Source: Flavobacteriales bacterium (lineage in GTDB: Bacteria > Bacteroidota > Bacteroidia > Flavobacteriales_C > GCA-002722245). From it: DNA of 64,000 nt. The stretch is from assembly GCA_002717515.1 (NCBI GenBank), contig PBEC01000017.1, forward strand, positions 73,159 to 137,158, written 5' to 3'. The position numbers and the translations under genes are program-made. Positions 54,959-63,365 of the stretch are shown here, piece after piece; positions within the stretch are counted from its first letter, which is position 1, and each line of letters starts with the position of its first letter. The notes beneath the pieces are model-generated. The model was not told the origin of the DNA, did not search any database, and saw only the letters and a program-made list of their open reading frames with translations.

Positions 54959-55794
54959 TGTTTAATATTCAGATAACACCAGTTGTAAAAAAGATCCTGC
55001 TTGTTAATGTTATTATTTGGTTGATAACAATTTTCGTACCCTTCCTAAACCTTGACCATCACTTCGCGATGTATGATGTAAGCTCGGATAATTTCAGACC
55101 GTGGCAATTCATTACGCATATTTTCATGCATGCCTCAAGAGATTTTTATGGAGACATTATATTTTCTCATATACTGATGAATTCATTGGGTCTGATTTTT
55201 ATAGGACCAATGGTAGAAAGACAATTGGGAGAAAAAAGGTTTTTAAGTTATTACTTACTTACGGGTTTTGGTGCTGCGGCAATTCACCTTGCAGCATCTC
55301 GCCTATATATGAATCACCTTAACGTCCTTCTTTATGAATTTTCCCAAAATCCCACAAGAGATGCTTTTCACATTCTCACAGATAAATTAATATCGAGATC
55401 AAATATTATTGCCGACCCCCAACTTAATAATTGGTATCGATCGGTTTACAATAACCTTTCTCCAGAAAATATATCCCCAGGTATCGTCGAGCAAGCAAAA
55501 AGCTTTTTATCTCTCTTCGTACAAAAAAATGCTGATTCAAAAATGGTTGGAGCTTCAGGAGCAATTTATGGTCTAATAGCAGCGCTTGGTGTTATGTTTC
55601 CTAACACCACTTTTATGTTGTTGTTTCCACCTATACCTATTAAGGCTAAATGGCTTGCCCTGTTTTTGGGGGGCTATGCATTCTATCAGGGAATTCAATT
55701 TAACCCTGCGGACAATGTAGGACATTTTGCCCACTTGGGAGGAGCCGTTATCGGTGCGATATTAATTTTTCAATGGAAAAGGAAAAGCAGATGA
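54958..55794 (+). CDS. Rhomboid intramembrane protease with a large loop insertion
   Basis: The 278-residue protein has the rhomboid catalytic pair: Ser200 in MVGASGAIYG and His259 in HFAHLGGAVIG. Upstream helices (VVKKILLVNVIIWLITI, FSHILMNSLGLIFIGP) match the fold. Between about residues 115 and 195 lies an unusual polar insertion (LLYEFSQNPTRDAFHI, LNNWYRSVYNNLSPENIS) before the catalytic helix. It is translationally coupled to mutL (TAATG) and to a second rhomboid (ATGA). Substrates unknown. The insertion might face the periplasm and could select substrates, which is inference. Confidence 0.92.
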   Translation: MFNIQITPVVKKILLVNVIIWLITIFVPFLNLDHHFAMYDVSSDNFRPWQFITHIFMHASRDFYGDIIFSHILMNSLGLIFIGPMVERQLGEKRFLSYYLLTGFGAAAIHLAASRLYMNHLNVLLYEFSQNPTRDAFHILTDKLISRSNIIADPQLNNWYRSVYNNLSPENISPGIVEQAKSFLSLFVQKNADSKMVGASGAIYGLIAALGVMFPNTTFMLLFPPIPIKAKWLALFLGGYAFYQGIQFNPADNVGHFAHLGGAVIGAILIFQWKRKSR

Positions 55795-56696
55795 AAGAAA
55801 TCTGGAATGATATAAAATGGAGATTTAAACAAGGAGATATTCTCACAAGACTTCTTTATGTGAATATCGGAGTATTTTTCATCTCTGTTCTTCTCGGAAT
55901 TGTCTGGATGTTAGTAACGGGTGAACCTTACGACTCCATAACAGATTTTTTTACTCGATATTTTGCTTTGCCCCTAAATAGCTTTGAACATTTTCTTTTA
56001 AAGCCGCATACTTTAATTACCAACATGTTTTTACATGTTGATTTTCTCCATCTGTTTTGGAACATGCTGATTTTATATTTCCTTGGTAAAATGTTCCTTA
56101 ATTACTTCAGTTCAAAGCAGCTATTTGGACTATATATTTTAGGAGGATTAATGGGAGGAATTGCGTTACTTATTATAACCAATATATCCCCTTATTTTAA
56201 CGATCAAATACCAGCATTCGGAGCATCGGCTGCCGTCATGGCAATTGTGATAGGAGTTGTAAGTTACACTCCTAAAACGACTGTTAATCTGTTTGGTGTT
56301 TTTCCAGTAAAAATTTTATGGATTGGTATAATCTTTGTCGCATCCGATCTCATTAATTTCTCCGATAAAAATGCTGGTGGTCATTTAGCTCATCTTGTGG
56401 GTGCCGGAACTGGCTATTGGTTTGGATCTGCCTATAAAAGAGGAAAAGACATTACCTTTAAAATCAACCGATACATCGGTAAAATATCCAGCCTATTTAC
56501 CAGAAAGGGTAAGATGAAAGTTGTATATAATCAAAGTAAGGTAAGGCAAATGTCCGATGAAGAATATAACGCCAGTGAAAAAGTTACTCAAGCAGAGATT
56601 GACGCTATTCTGGATAAAATATCCGAAAGTGGATACAGTTCGTTAACAAAAAGAGAAAAGGACATTTTATTTCAATATTCTAACAAAAAAAAGTAA
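55791..56696 (+). CDS. Second rhomboid protease with C-terminal helical extension
   Basis: The protein (301 residues from the ATG at 55791, overlapping the previous stop as ATGA) has the active-site motif FGASAAVMA (G-x-S-x) and HLAHLVGAG, so it should be active. Helices match the rhomboid core. The C-terminal 80 residues are soluble (RKGKMKVVYNQSKVRQMSDEEYNASEK, DKISESGYSSLTKREKDILFQYS), a domain of the type annotated DUF6576 in Bacteroidota. An extra six residues upstream are possible. It is followed three bases later by the acyltransferase gene. Confidence 0.92.
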   Translation: MKEIWNDIKWRFKQGDILTRLLYVNIGVFFISVLLGIVWMLVTGEPYDSITDFFTRYFALPLNSFEHFLLKPHTLITNMFLHVDFLHLFWNMLILYFLGKMFLNYFSSKQLFGLYILGGLMGGIALLIITNISPYFNDQIPAFGASAAVMAIVIGVVSYTPKTTVNLFGVFPVKILWIGIIFVASDLINFSDKNAGGHLAHLVGAGTGYWFGSAYKRGKDITFKINRYIGKISSLFTRKGKMKVVYNQSKVRQMSDEEYNASEKVTQAEIDAILDKISESGYSSLTKREKDILFQYSNKKK

Positions 56697-56699
56697 TCA

Positions 56700-57560
56700 A
56701 TGAGCGTTGTAAAACGATTAAAATTCGCGCCATTTTATTTGTTCTCTTTATTGCCCTTTTGGATAATTTTTGGATTAGCTGAAATTGCATACTTGATTTT
56801 ATACAAGCTTATCCAATACAGAAAAAAAATTGTATTTCAAAACTTTAAAAACAGCTTTCCCGATAAATCTGAAGATGAAATAAACATAGAAATCAAAAAG
56901 TTTTACAGACATTTTTGTCAGGTTTTTTTAGAGTCGGTAAAATTGCTAACGATACATCCTAAAAAAATAAAAAAACGTTTCTGTTTTAAAAATATTGAAC
57001 TACTCGATGAATTATACAACAACGATAAAAGTATTATTTTGTATGGTGCTCACTTGGGAAATTGGGAATGGATGACAAGTTTACCTCTTCAAACAAAATA
57101 CAAGATGTATTCTTTTTATCAAAAACAGTCAAATGCCTATTTTAATGATTTTATGATTCATGCCAGAGAACGATTTGGAAACTTATGCATCGAGTCTCAA
57201 TCGGGTTTTAAAACTCTGTTAAACAACTCCAAACAAAAGAAACTAACCCTTACTTACGTTGTAGGTGATCAATCACCAATGTCAAACAGCTCAATGCATT
57301 GGACCAATTTTTTAAATCAGGATACCGCTTTTTTAGTGGGTGCGGATAGAATGGCAAAAAAGTGTAACCAACAGCTTCTTTACCCTTTTACTACACAAAC
57401 TGTCAAAGGAAACTACGAAATTGAATTTAAAATAATTCCTATGGATTCTGATATAGAACCCATAAAAATTTATGCCGAGCTCCTTGAAAAAAATATTCAG
57501 ACTCAACCTGAACTTTGGCTTTGGTCACACAGAAGATGGAAGAGAAAAAGAAATGAATAA
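56700..57560 (+). CDS. Lipid A biosynthesis-type acyltransferase (LpxL/HtrB family)
   Basis: The 286-residue inner-membrane-associated acyltransferase has an N-terminal hydrophobic anchor (FYLFSLLPFWIIFGLAEIAYLILY) and the HxxxxE/D catalytic motif in GAHLGNWEWM. The other signatures are YQKQSNAYFND, VGDQSPMSNSSMHWTNFLNQDTAF and a C-terminal RRWKRKR. It should transfer a secondary acyl chain onto lipid A or a related lipid. It begins three bases after the second rhomboid stop and is the last gene of the mutL operon. Other lpx genes are not in the window. Confidence 0.93.
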   Translation: MSVVKRLKFAPFYLFSLLPFWIIFGLAEIAYLILYKLIQYRKKIVFQNFKNSFPDKSEDEINIEIKKFYRHFCQVFLESVKLLTIHPKKIKKRFCFKNIELLDELYNNDKSIILYGAHLGNWEWMTSLPLQTKYKMYSFYQKQSNAYFNDFMIHARERFGNLCIESQSGFKTLLNNSKQKKLTLTYVVGDQSPMSNSSMHWTNFLNQDTAFLVGADRMAKKCNQQLLYPFTTQTVKGNYEIEFKIIPMDSDIEPIKIYAELLEKNIQTQPELWLWSHRRWKRKRNE

Positions 57561-57574
57561 CTCTACTGATGAAT

Positions 57575-58024
57575 CTATTTTACCATTGCCATCATATACC
57601 CTAAATGCAATCCCTCATGAATAGTATTGAATTCTATTGCATCTTCGATACTTTTCAAATTTAATCCATAGCTTGTTGAATATGCATTATAATTAATAAA
57701 CAAGCCGGACTCGTAGTCTTTTTCAAGTTGGTCTAGGGTTACAAACAAATTCTCCTTTGTTCTCTTTACTTCCAGGTCCGTTATAAAATCCGCTGTTGGT
57801 ACAGTACCTTTTTTGTATTTGTCAACAAAGTGGTTCTCTAAAAACATCGGATTATTGCTCAGCTTATAGCAGAGAATTTGTTGAGTTGCTATACAATGGG
57901 CCAGGTTCCAATATAAATTATTTTGAAAGCCAATTGGAATTTGAAAAGCACTCTCTTCATGTTTTTCATAAACATTTAATATGTTCTTTCGAGTTTGCAA
58001 TAAGCGGTTAAATGTATTTTTCAT
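57575..58024 (-). CDS. DinB-family metal-binding protein
   Basis: The 149-residue helical protein has the DinB-type four-helix bundle. The probable metal histidines are in NLAHCIATQQ and in HEGLHLGYMM (two histidines). DinB-like proteins in Bacteroidota often act as bacillithiol or other thiol transferases, but the natural role here is not readable. It sits 12 bases downstream of the DMT transporter gene on the same strand and may be co-transcribed. It converges on the acyltransferase with a 14-base gap. Confidence 0.85.
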   Translation of the reverse strand: MKNTFNRLLQTRKNILNVYEKHEESAFQIPIGFQNNLYWNLAHCIATQQILCYKLSNNPMFLENHFVDKYKKGTVPTADFITDLEVKRTKENLFVTLDQLEKDYESGLFINYNAYSTSYGLNLKSIEDAIEFNTIHEGLHLGYMMAMVK

Positions 58025-58036
58025 ATTGAGTTTAAA

Positions 58037-58894
58037 TTATATAATTCTGTCTTTTTTTTGTTGTGTTTTCCAGCTGAATAAAACAATGCCTAATAAAATA
58101 ATGAGCACTCCAAAAGCAGAAATTGCTGTAATTCCTTCATCAAAAAAGAACCAACCAATAAAGAATGCGTGTATCACTCCAAGATATTTAAGAACCATAG
58201 CATTGGCAGCCTTATCTCCCTGCAATGCCTTTGTTAATGCAATTTGAGCAATTTGAGTAAATCCACCCAATGCAATAATTAAAAACCAATCAAATGTAGT
58301 TGGCCATATCCATTCTTGAAAAAGAAAAATTAGAACGAATGCAACAGGAGCACCAATCAAAGGGAAATAAAATACGACAACCAACGGATGGTCAGTTTTT
58401 CTACAAACTCGAACACAATTATAAGCTAACCCAGCTATTGATGAAGCACCAAAACCTAAAAGCAGCATCTCAAAAGTTAGACTGATTTCCCCCTTTTTCA
58501 ATACAAAAACTCCAAATACACAAACCAACAAATAAAACCATTGAATGGATCTAACCCTTTCTTTCAACCAATATACAGCTATCAGTGCAGTAAAAATAGG
58601 AGATAAATAAATAAGCATGACAGCCGTTCCTAGGGGAATATTTTTTATCAATGCAAACCCCATAATTAGAGCCAGAACCCCCGCAAAACCTCTTGTTATT
58701 AAAATTAGTTTATTGTTTCCCCAAACTGAAATCCGCAATGCCTTTAATTGAATAAGTGATATTAATAACGAAACAATACATCGAAAAAAAACGAGCTGAA
58801 ATTCTCCATATTCCTCTAAATACTTTACCAGTGCATTTACAACTGCAAAAGCAAGCGTAGAAACAATCATAAGAAGAACTGTTTTTCCCTTCAT
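58037..58894 (-). CDS. EamA/DMT-family transporter
   Basis: The 285-residue protein has ten predicted helices in two repeats (LLMIVSTLAFAVVNALVKYL, VFFRCIVSLLISLIQLKALRI, LILITRGFAGVLALIMGFALI and others) with the DMT-family signatures, including AVMLIYLSPIFTALIAVYWLKER and VLKYLGVIHAFFIGWFFFDEG. It probably exports a small metabolite; the substrate cannot be inferred. It is followed 12 bases later by the DinB-like gene. The start codon ATG and length are usual. Confidence 0.9.
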   Translation of the reverse strand: MKGKTVLLMIVSTLAFAVVNALVKYLEEYGEFQLVFFRCIVSLLISLIQLKALRISVWGNNKLILITRGFAGVLALIMGFALIKNIPLGTAVMLIYLSPIFTALIAVYWLKERVRSIQWFYLLVCVFGVFVLKKGEISLTFEMLLLGFGASSIAGLAYNCVRVCRKTDHPLVVVFYFPLIGAPVAFVLIFLFQEWIWPTTFDWFLIIALGGFTQIAQIALTKALQGDKAANAMVLKYLGVIHAFFIGWFFFDEGITAISAFGVLIILLGIVLFSWKTQQKKDRII

Positions 58895-58949
58895 ATATTC
58901 AAACCTTAATTACAAATTTCTCGTAATTAATTTCAAAATCCCCATCATT

Positions 58950-60128
58950 ATGAAAAAAGTTTACATTGTTTCCGCTGTTCGCACACCAATGGGTTCTTTT
59001 GGAGGTGCCCTATCTTCTGTTCCTGCAACAAGCCTCGGTGCAGCTGCTATAAAAGGTGCTCTTCAGAAAGCGGAAATAAATCCAAAAGATGTAAACGAGG
59101 TTTTAATGGGAAATGTTCTGCAAGCAAATTGTGGTCAAGCTCCAGCGCGTCAGGCTGCTATTGAAGCAGGAATTCCTGACAATGTCCCAGCCACTACCAT
59201 TAACAAGGTATGTTCAAGTGGAATGAAAGCAATAATGATGGGTGCACAATCCATTCTTCTTGGCGATAATGAGATTGTTGTATCGGGAGGAATGGAAAAT
59301 ATGTCAAGGGTACCTTTTTACTCTCAAGACATCAGATGGGGCAGCAAATTAGGAGACCGTAAGTTGATCGATGGACTTGTCAAGGATGGTTTAACTGATG
59401 TATACAATGGATACCACATGGGAAATGCAGCAGAGCTTTGTGCATCGAAATACAAAATCAGCAGGGAAGAACAAGACGAATTTGCCATTGAATCTTACCT
59501 GCGAAGTAAATCAGCCTGGGAATCGGGCAAATTTAACAATGAAGTCATACCTGTTAAAGTCCAGCAAAGAAAAGGAGGAGAAATTATCGTAGAAAAAGAC
59601 GAAGAATATTGCAATGTAAATTTAGATAAAATCCCTAAACTCAAAGCTGTCTTTCAAAAGGAAGGAACAATAACAGCTGCAAATGCATCAACTCTGAATG
59701 ATGGGGCGGCCGCAATACTTTTAATGAGTGAAAACAAAGTAAACCAACTGGAAGTAAAACCAATTGCTGAAATATTGGCTTATGCGGATGCAGCTCAAAA
59801 ACCAGAGGAATTTACAACAGCTCCATCGAAAGCTGTTTCTATAGCTTTAGAAAAAGCAGAACTAAACATAAACGATGTAGCGTATTTTGAACTGAATGAG
59901 GCTTTTAGTGTAGTTGGCTTAGTAAACTGCAAAATATTGGATATTGATTTAAAGAAAGTGAATGTAAATGGCGGGGCAGTTTCACTTGGTCATCCTTTAG
60001 GATGTTCAGGTGCCCGAATAACCACAACCCTTTTAAACGTACTAAAACAAAACAACGGAAAAATTGGAGTTGCAGGAATATGTAATGGCGGAGGAGGAGC
60101 GTCAGCAATTGTTGTAAAATCTCTTTAG
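58950..60128 (+). CDS. Acetyl-CoA C-acetyltransferase (thiolase)
   Basis: The 392-residue thiolase condenses or cleaves acetyl-CoA units. Nucleophilic Cys88 lies in INKVCSSGMKA, the catalytic His in GGAVSLGHPLGCSG, and the second Cys in GICNGGGGAS. Length and N-terminal MKKVYIVSAVRTPMGSF are typical of biosynthetic type II enzymes, but the beta-oxidation type cannot be excluded. Other beta-oxidation genes are not adjacent. It is divergent from the DMT transporter and 12 bases upstream of a small lipoprotein gene. Confidence 0.96.
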   Translation: MKKVYIVSAVRTPMGSFGGALSSVPATSLGAAAIKGALQKAEINPKDVNEVLMGNVLQANCGQAPARQAAIEAGIPDNVPATTINKVCSSGMKAIMMGAQSILLGDNEIVVSGGMENMSRVPFYSQDIRWGSKLGDRKLIDGLVKDGLTDVYNGYHMGNAAELCASKYKISREEQDEFAIESYLRSKSAWESGKFNNEVIPVKVQQRKGGEIIVEKDEEYCNVNLDKIPKLKAVFQKEGTITAANASTLNDGAAAILLMSENKVNQLEVKPIAEILAYADAAQKPEEFTTAPSKAVSIALEKAELNINDVAYFELNEAFSVVGLVNCKILDIDLKKVNVNGGAVSLGHPLGCSGARITTTLLNVLKQNNGKIGVAGICNGGGGASAIVVKSL

Positions 60129-60140
60129 TAAATTTGCCGA

Positions 60141-60536
60141 ATGAGGCTTTTTTTGTTTGTTATTATTATCATCCTTTTAAGTTGTAAGAAAAATGATGAG
60201 TCGCTGTACAATGAATGGAATCTTATTTCTTATATTAAGGGGCCTGGCGAGGTTATTACCAACTCTGGGTTTCGTATTAAAATCAACTTTTATCAAAACG
60301 AAAACTTCACTGTTAAGATGAATACAAATATGTGTCAGGGTAATTTTTCTGCAGGAGTCAGGGAATTTAACGTCATAAACCTAAGTTGCGATACTTTTTG
60401 CTGTGATTCAAATTTAAGTGTTGAAGCGATTAACCTTATTAAAGACAGTGTAGAAACTTACAATATTAATGGCAAAACCCTGAAGCTTTACGGTGGAAAT
60501 TTCACAAAACTTGAATTTACAATTGCAGAATTATAA
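60141..60536 (+). CDS. Small lipoprotein with META-type beta domain
   Basis: The 131-residue protein has a short signal (MRLFLFVIIIILLSC) ending in lipobox LLSC, then Lys/Asp-rich residues. The domain (YNEWNLISYIKGPGE, GFRIKINFYQNENFTVKMNTNMCQGNFS, KTLKLYGGNFTKLEFTI) has the layout of META or lipocalin-like beta domains. Four further cysteines in the central part (MCQGNFS, SCDTFCCDSN) may form disulfides. It begins 12 bases after the thiolase stop, so it is likely co-transcribed. Function unknown. Confidence 0.8.
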   Translation: MRLFLFVIIIILLSCKKNDESLYNEWNLISYIKGPGEVITNSGFRIKINFYQNENFTVKMNTNMCQGNFSAGVREFNVINLSCDTFCCDSNLSVEAINLIKDSVETYNINGKTLKLYGGNFTKLEFTIAEL

Positions 60537-60574
60537 AGCAGATAAAAATAAAATCAATTTTTCAGGGATAATTA

Positions 60575-60604
60575 TTTGTAAATAAGGATATTTTTATATT
60601 TTTG
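60575..60604 (+). promoter_or_regulatory. Strong promoter of the acidic lipoprotein gene
   Basis: TTTG at 60575-60578 and TATTTTTG at 60597-60604 are separated by 18 bases, a good match to the Bacteroidota consensus. The predicted leader is about 30 bases. Confidence 0.7.
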
Positions 60605-60639
60605 CACCTGATTAACTGAACAGAAAAAAATTGGATATT

Positions 60640-60897
60640 ATGAAAAAGGTATTATTATCAATGGCTGTAGCTGCATTTTTAGTTTCTTGTGGTGGTGCTG
60701 AAACTACTGAAACTTCTGCTATCGAAGATTTAAAGAATGCTGAAGCTGAAGTAAAAAGTGCAGTAGAAAAAACTGTTGAAGATGTAAAGACTGAAGTAGA
60801 AAAAACTGTTGAGACTCCTGGAGACACCGCAGAAACTACTGAAATTTCTGAAGACACTACTGAAGTAGAAACTGAAGTAGAAAAAACTGCTGAGTAA
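60640..60897 (+). CDS. Small acidic lipoprotein with Glu/Lys/Thr-rich repeats
   Basis: The 85-residue protein has a clean lipoprotein signal (MKKVLLSMAVAAFLVSCGG). The mature part is low-complexity and acidic, with repeats of the kind VEKTVEDVKTEVEKTVE, likely forming an extended or coiled helix. I start at ATG 60640 (a TTG at 60631 adds three residues). It has its own good promoter and a strong terminator, which suggests an abundant monocistronic transcript. No function is assigned. Confidence 0.82.
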   Translation: MKKVLLSMAVAAFLVSCGGAETTETSAIEDLKNAEAEVKSAVEKTVEDVKTEVEKTVETPGDTAETTEISEDTTEVETEVEKTAE

Positions 60898-60916
60898 TTT
60901 AAAGTCTACAAAACAA

Positions 60917-60948
60917 AAAGCCTTACATTGAATGTAAGGCTTTTTTTT
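60917..60948 (+). terminator. Terminator of the acidic lipoprotein gene
   Basis: AAGCCTTACAT/ATGTAAGGCTT (11 bp, 60918-60928 and 60932-60942) with a 3-base loop is followed by a run of T. Confidence 0.93.
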
Positions 60949-61010
60949 GCTCAATTTTCAGTTCAGTCCCTTCATAATCAATTCAAAAAATAGAGTTAAA
61001 TACTTTTAAT

Positions 61011-61901
61011 TCACTTCGATTTAATATCGCATCCGTGCTTCCAACAATTCTGTGTAACGCATTCTGTTTTGACCTCACACCTCTTTCCGGACTTTTCTGT
61101 TGCAACACATCTACTTTGCTTAACATATTTTGACTTTAACATGTAAGAAGTAGATTTATCTTTCCAAACATTTAGATCAATTGATTCCTCAACGAAATAC
61201 TCCAGATAATCTGGTAATTCAGAAAAAAAATCATAGCCTGTAATAGCCTCTACACTATCAACAGGCATGGAACATTTTTGAACACTGCTTGAATCATTAT
61301 TATTAGGCAAAATAAAACCAATTGCCCCCAAATCCAAACCGTTTTTCACCAACACAACTATAAAAAACTTATCTGGAACAGATACTTTTCCACCTCCGAT
61401 TGTTTCAGGTTTCTTTTTTTCAAATATGGGCCCCTTAATTACAAAAACACTGTCAAAAGTTACTGCCCAACCTGAAATCATATTGTTCATGATTCTCCAA
61501 TAGCCCTTAGAAAGATTAATTTCCATCGGAGCAACATTAATCATATTGTATACTTCAAACATTTCTTGAGTAGAGTTTCGCGAAGCGCTACTGGGCTTTA
61601 ACTGCCCTTTAACATAAGCATACCCCTCATACATGTCTTCTGTTGGACATACTTTAATTGCTGAGTCCTTATGATACGTTTTAGAATAGACCTCTGTTCC
61701 TTTAACATCATCAGAAGTTATTGTATAACTGAGCCAGTTACATACTTTGGACCCTTGATTATAACTAAAATGAAAACCACTTCTTGTTTCATATGCTTGA
61801 TTTTTTGGAACCAAATAGTTTTGAGCGTGAACATCAAAAGTAGAAATCAAAAAAAACGCCCAAAGTTTCAGAAAATAATTTCCAATTTTAATTTTTAACA
61901 T
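61011..61901 (-). CDS. Exported NUC1-family nuclease homologue with lost catalytic motif and Cys-rich tail
   Basis: The protein (296 residues from ATG 61901) has a signal peptide (GNYFLKLWAFFLISTFDVHAQ). The body follows DNA/RNA non-specific endonucleases of the NUC1 type: YNMINVAPMEINLSKGYW, FVIKGPIFEKKKPETIGGGK, VPDKFFIVVLV, GAIGFILPN and PVDSVEAITGYDFF. The DRGH catalytic motif is replaced by VKGQ (in YVKGQLKPSS), so the general-base His and the Asp are gone. The C-terminus has a CxxH-type knuckle (RCVATEKSGKRC, then QNCWKHGC), which in other family members is fused behind active domains. It is probably not a nuclease. I favour the ATG at 61901 or 61910; the open frame runs into the hisS terminator. 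Confidence 0.82.
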   Translation of the reverse strand: MLKIKIGNYFLKLWAFFLISTFDVHAQNYLVPKNQAYETRSGFHFSYNQGSKVCNWLSYTITSDDVKGTEVYSKTYHKDSAIKVCPTEDMYEGYAYVKGQLKPSSASRNSTQEMFEVYNMINVAPMEINLSKGYWRIMNNMISGWAVTFDSVFVIKGPIFEKKKPETIGGGKVSVPDKFFIVVLVKNGLDLGAIGFILPNNNDSSSVQKCSMPVDSVEAITGYDFFSELPDYLEYFVEESIDLNVWKDKSTSYMLKSKYVKQSRCVATEKSGKRCEVKTECVTQNCWKHGCDIKSK

Positions 61902-61928
61902 ATCTAACATCTTGGTAGAAATTAGTTT

Positions 61929-61956
61929 AAAAAAAAGGCGAAGTTTTAACCTCGCC
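61929..61956 (-). terminator. Intrinsic terminator of hisS
   Basis: On the minus strand GGCGAGG/CTTCGCC (7 bp with one G-T pair) around a 6-base loop is followed by at least eight T. It lies about 70 bases after the hisS stop. Confidence 0.88.
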
Positions 61957-62027
61957 CCTTGAACTAAATTTAACACCTAACTTGACTGATTTAAAAAACG
62001 CAATTATCAAAATTAGGTTTCATTTTT

Positions 62028-63365
62028 TTACAATTTATTTAAAAAATCTTCAAACCGAATTTCTTCTTGAATACCATTTTTCATGTCTTTTACACTTATT
62101 AAACCAGATTCAATTTCATTAGAACCTACTAAAACCACATATCTTGCTCCTTTTGAATCAGCATAACTCATTTGCTTTTTCATTTTTGCAGAGGAGGGAT
62201 AAATCTCCGACGAAATATTTTTCTTATGAAGTTTCGACAGTAAAGGAAATATATAGCTGGCTTCCCTCTGTCCAAAATTCACGAAGAAAACCTGTAATCC
62301 TTGCATCGCATCTTCTGGAAACAAATCTTTCTCAAGTAATACATCATAAATCCTATCAGCACCAAAAGAGATACCTACTGCTCCCATTCCTTTCAGCCCA
62401 AACTGATCTGTTAAACCATCGTACCTTCCTCCACCACAAATACTTCCTTTAAACCCCTCACAAACCACTTCAAAGATTATACCTGTATAATAATTCAACC
62501 CTCTTGCTAAAGTCACATCTAAATCTAAGCTTTTCTCAAGATTCATTTTTTTTATAAAATCCAGTACAAACTCTAATTCTTCAATACCTTTTAGACCCGT
62601 TTGAGACTCAGACAAAAATTGTTTTAAAATATTTATTTTTTCAAAAGTTGAACCACTAAGTTTTATGATCGGCTGTAATTTAGCAACGGCATCTGACGCA
62701 ACTCCTTTACTAAGCAACTCTTCATTTACTTTTTCCAAACCAATCTTATCAAGCTTATCTATAGTAATGGTTATATCAATTATTTTATCTTCTTCACCAA
62801 TAACCTCTGCAATTCCAAACAAAATTTTTCTATTGTTGATTTTTATAGTATAATTTGGAATACTAAGAGCCGAAAGTACTTCATTATAAATTTGAATCAA
62901 TTCAACCTCACACAACAAAGAATCTGAACCAACAACATCCACATCACATTGATAAAACTCTCTGTAACGACCTTTACCAGGTCGATCCGCTCTCCAAACA
63001 GGTTGAATTTGATATCTTTTAAATGGAAACGTTATTTCGTTTTGATTTTGTACAACAAACCGCGCAAAAGGAACCGTTTGATCATATTTTAAAGCCAATT
63101 CAGAAAAATCAGTTTCTTTTTGAAGCCCATCATTAATTGCTCTTTTAAACTTATCTCCCCTGTTTAATATTTTAAACATCAGTTGATCACCTTCCTCTCC
63201 GTATTTTCCGGTTAAGGTATTTAAGTTTTCGATTGCTGGAGTTTCAATTTGTAAAAACCCATGATTTTTAAACACTCTTTTTACAACATTGAATATGTAA
63301 TTTCTACCCGCCATTTGTTTGGGTAAAAAATCTCTTGTACCTTTTGGAATACTTGGTTTACCCAT
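62028..63365 (-). CDS. hisS: Histidyl-tRNA synthetase
   Basis: The 445-residue class II synthetase charges tRNA-His. Motif 1 region ([13 protein letters not shown]), motif 2 ([11 protein letters not shown]), the histidine-A motif ([10 protein letters not shown]) and motif 3 ([16 protein letters not shown]) are visible. A C-terminal anticodon-binding domain starts near [10 protein letters not shown]. Its ATG directly follows the ettA stop, so the two are coupled. The cognate tRNA-His (45568-45642) is 16 kb away in the same window. Nothing unusual in the active site. Confidence 0.97.
   Translation of the reverse strand: MGKPSIPKGTRDFLPKQMAGRNYIFNVVKRVFKNHGFLQIETPAIENLNTLTGKYGEEGDQLMFKILNRGDKFKRAINDGLQKETDFSELALKYDQTVPFARFVVQNQNEITFPFKRYQIQPVWRADRPGKGRYREFYQCDVDVVGSDSLLCEVELIQIYNEVLSALSIPNYTIKINNRKILFGIAEVIGEEDKIIDITITIDKLDKIGLEKVNEELLSKGVASDAVAKLQPIIKLSGSTFEKINILKQFLSESQTGLKGIEELEFVLDFIKKMNLEKSLDLDVTLARGLNYYTGIIFEVVCEGFKGSICGGGRYDGLTDQFGLKGMGAVGISFGADRIYDVLLEKDLFPEDAMQGLQVFFVNFGQREASYIFPLLSKLHKKNISSEIYPSSAKMKKQMSYADSKGARYVVLVGSNEIESGLISVKDMKNGIQEEIRFEDFLNKL

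Noticed and set aside
60730-60954. Minus-strand frame over the acidic lipoprotein gene
   Set aside because: It is a Phe/Ser-rich mirror of Glu/Lys repeats on the other strand, a usual artefact.
61902-61976. N-terminal extension of the NUC1-like protein
   Set aside because: The frame begins inside the hisS terminator at a GTG; the signal peptide fits a start at 61901 or 61910.
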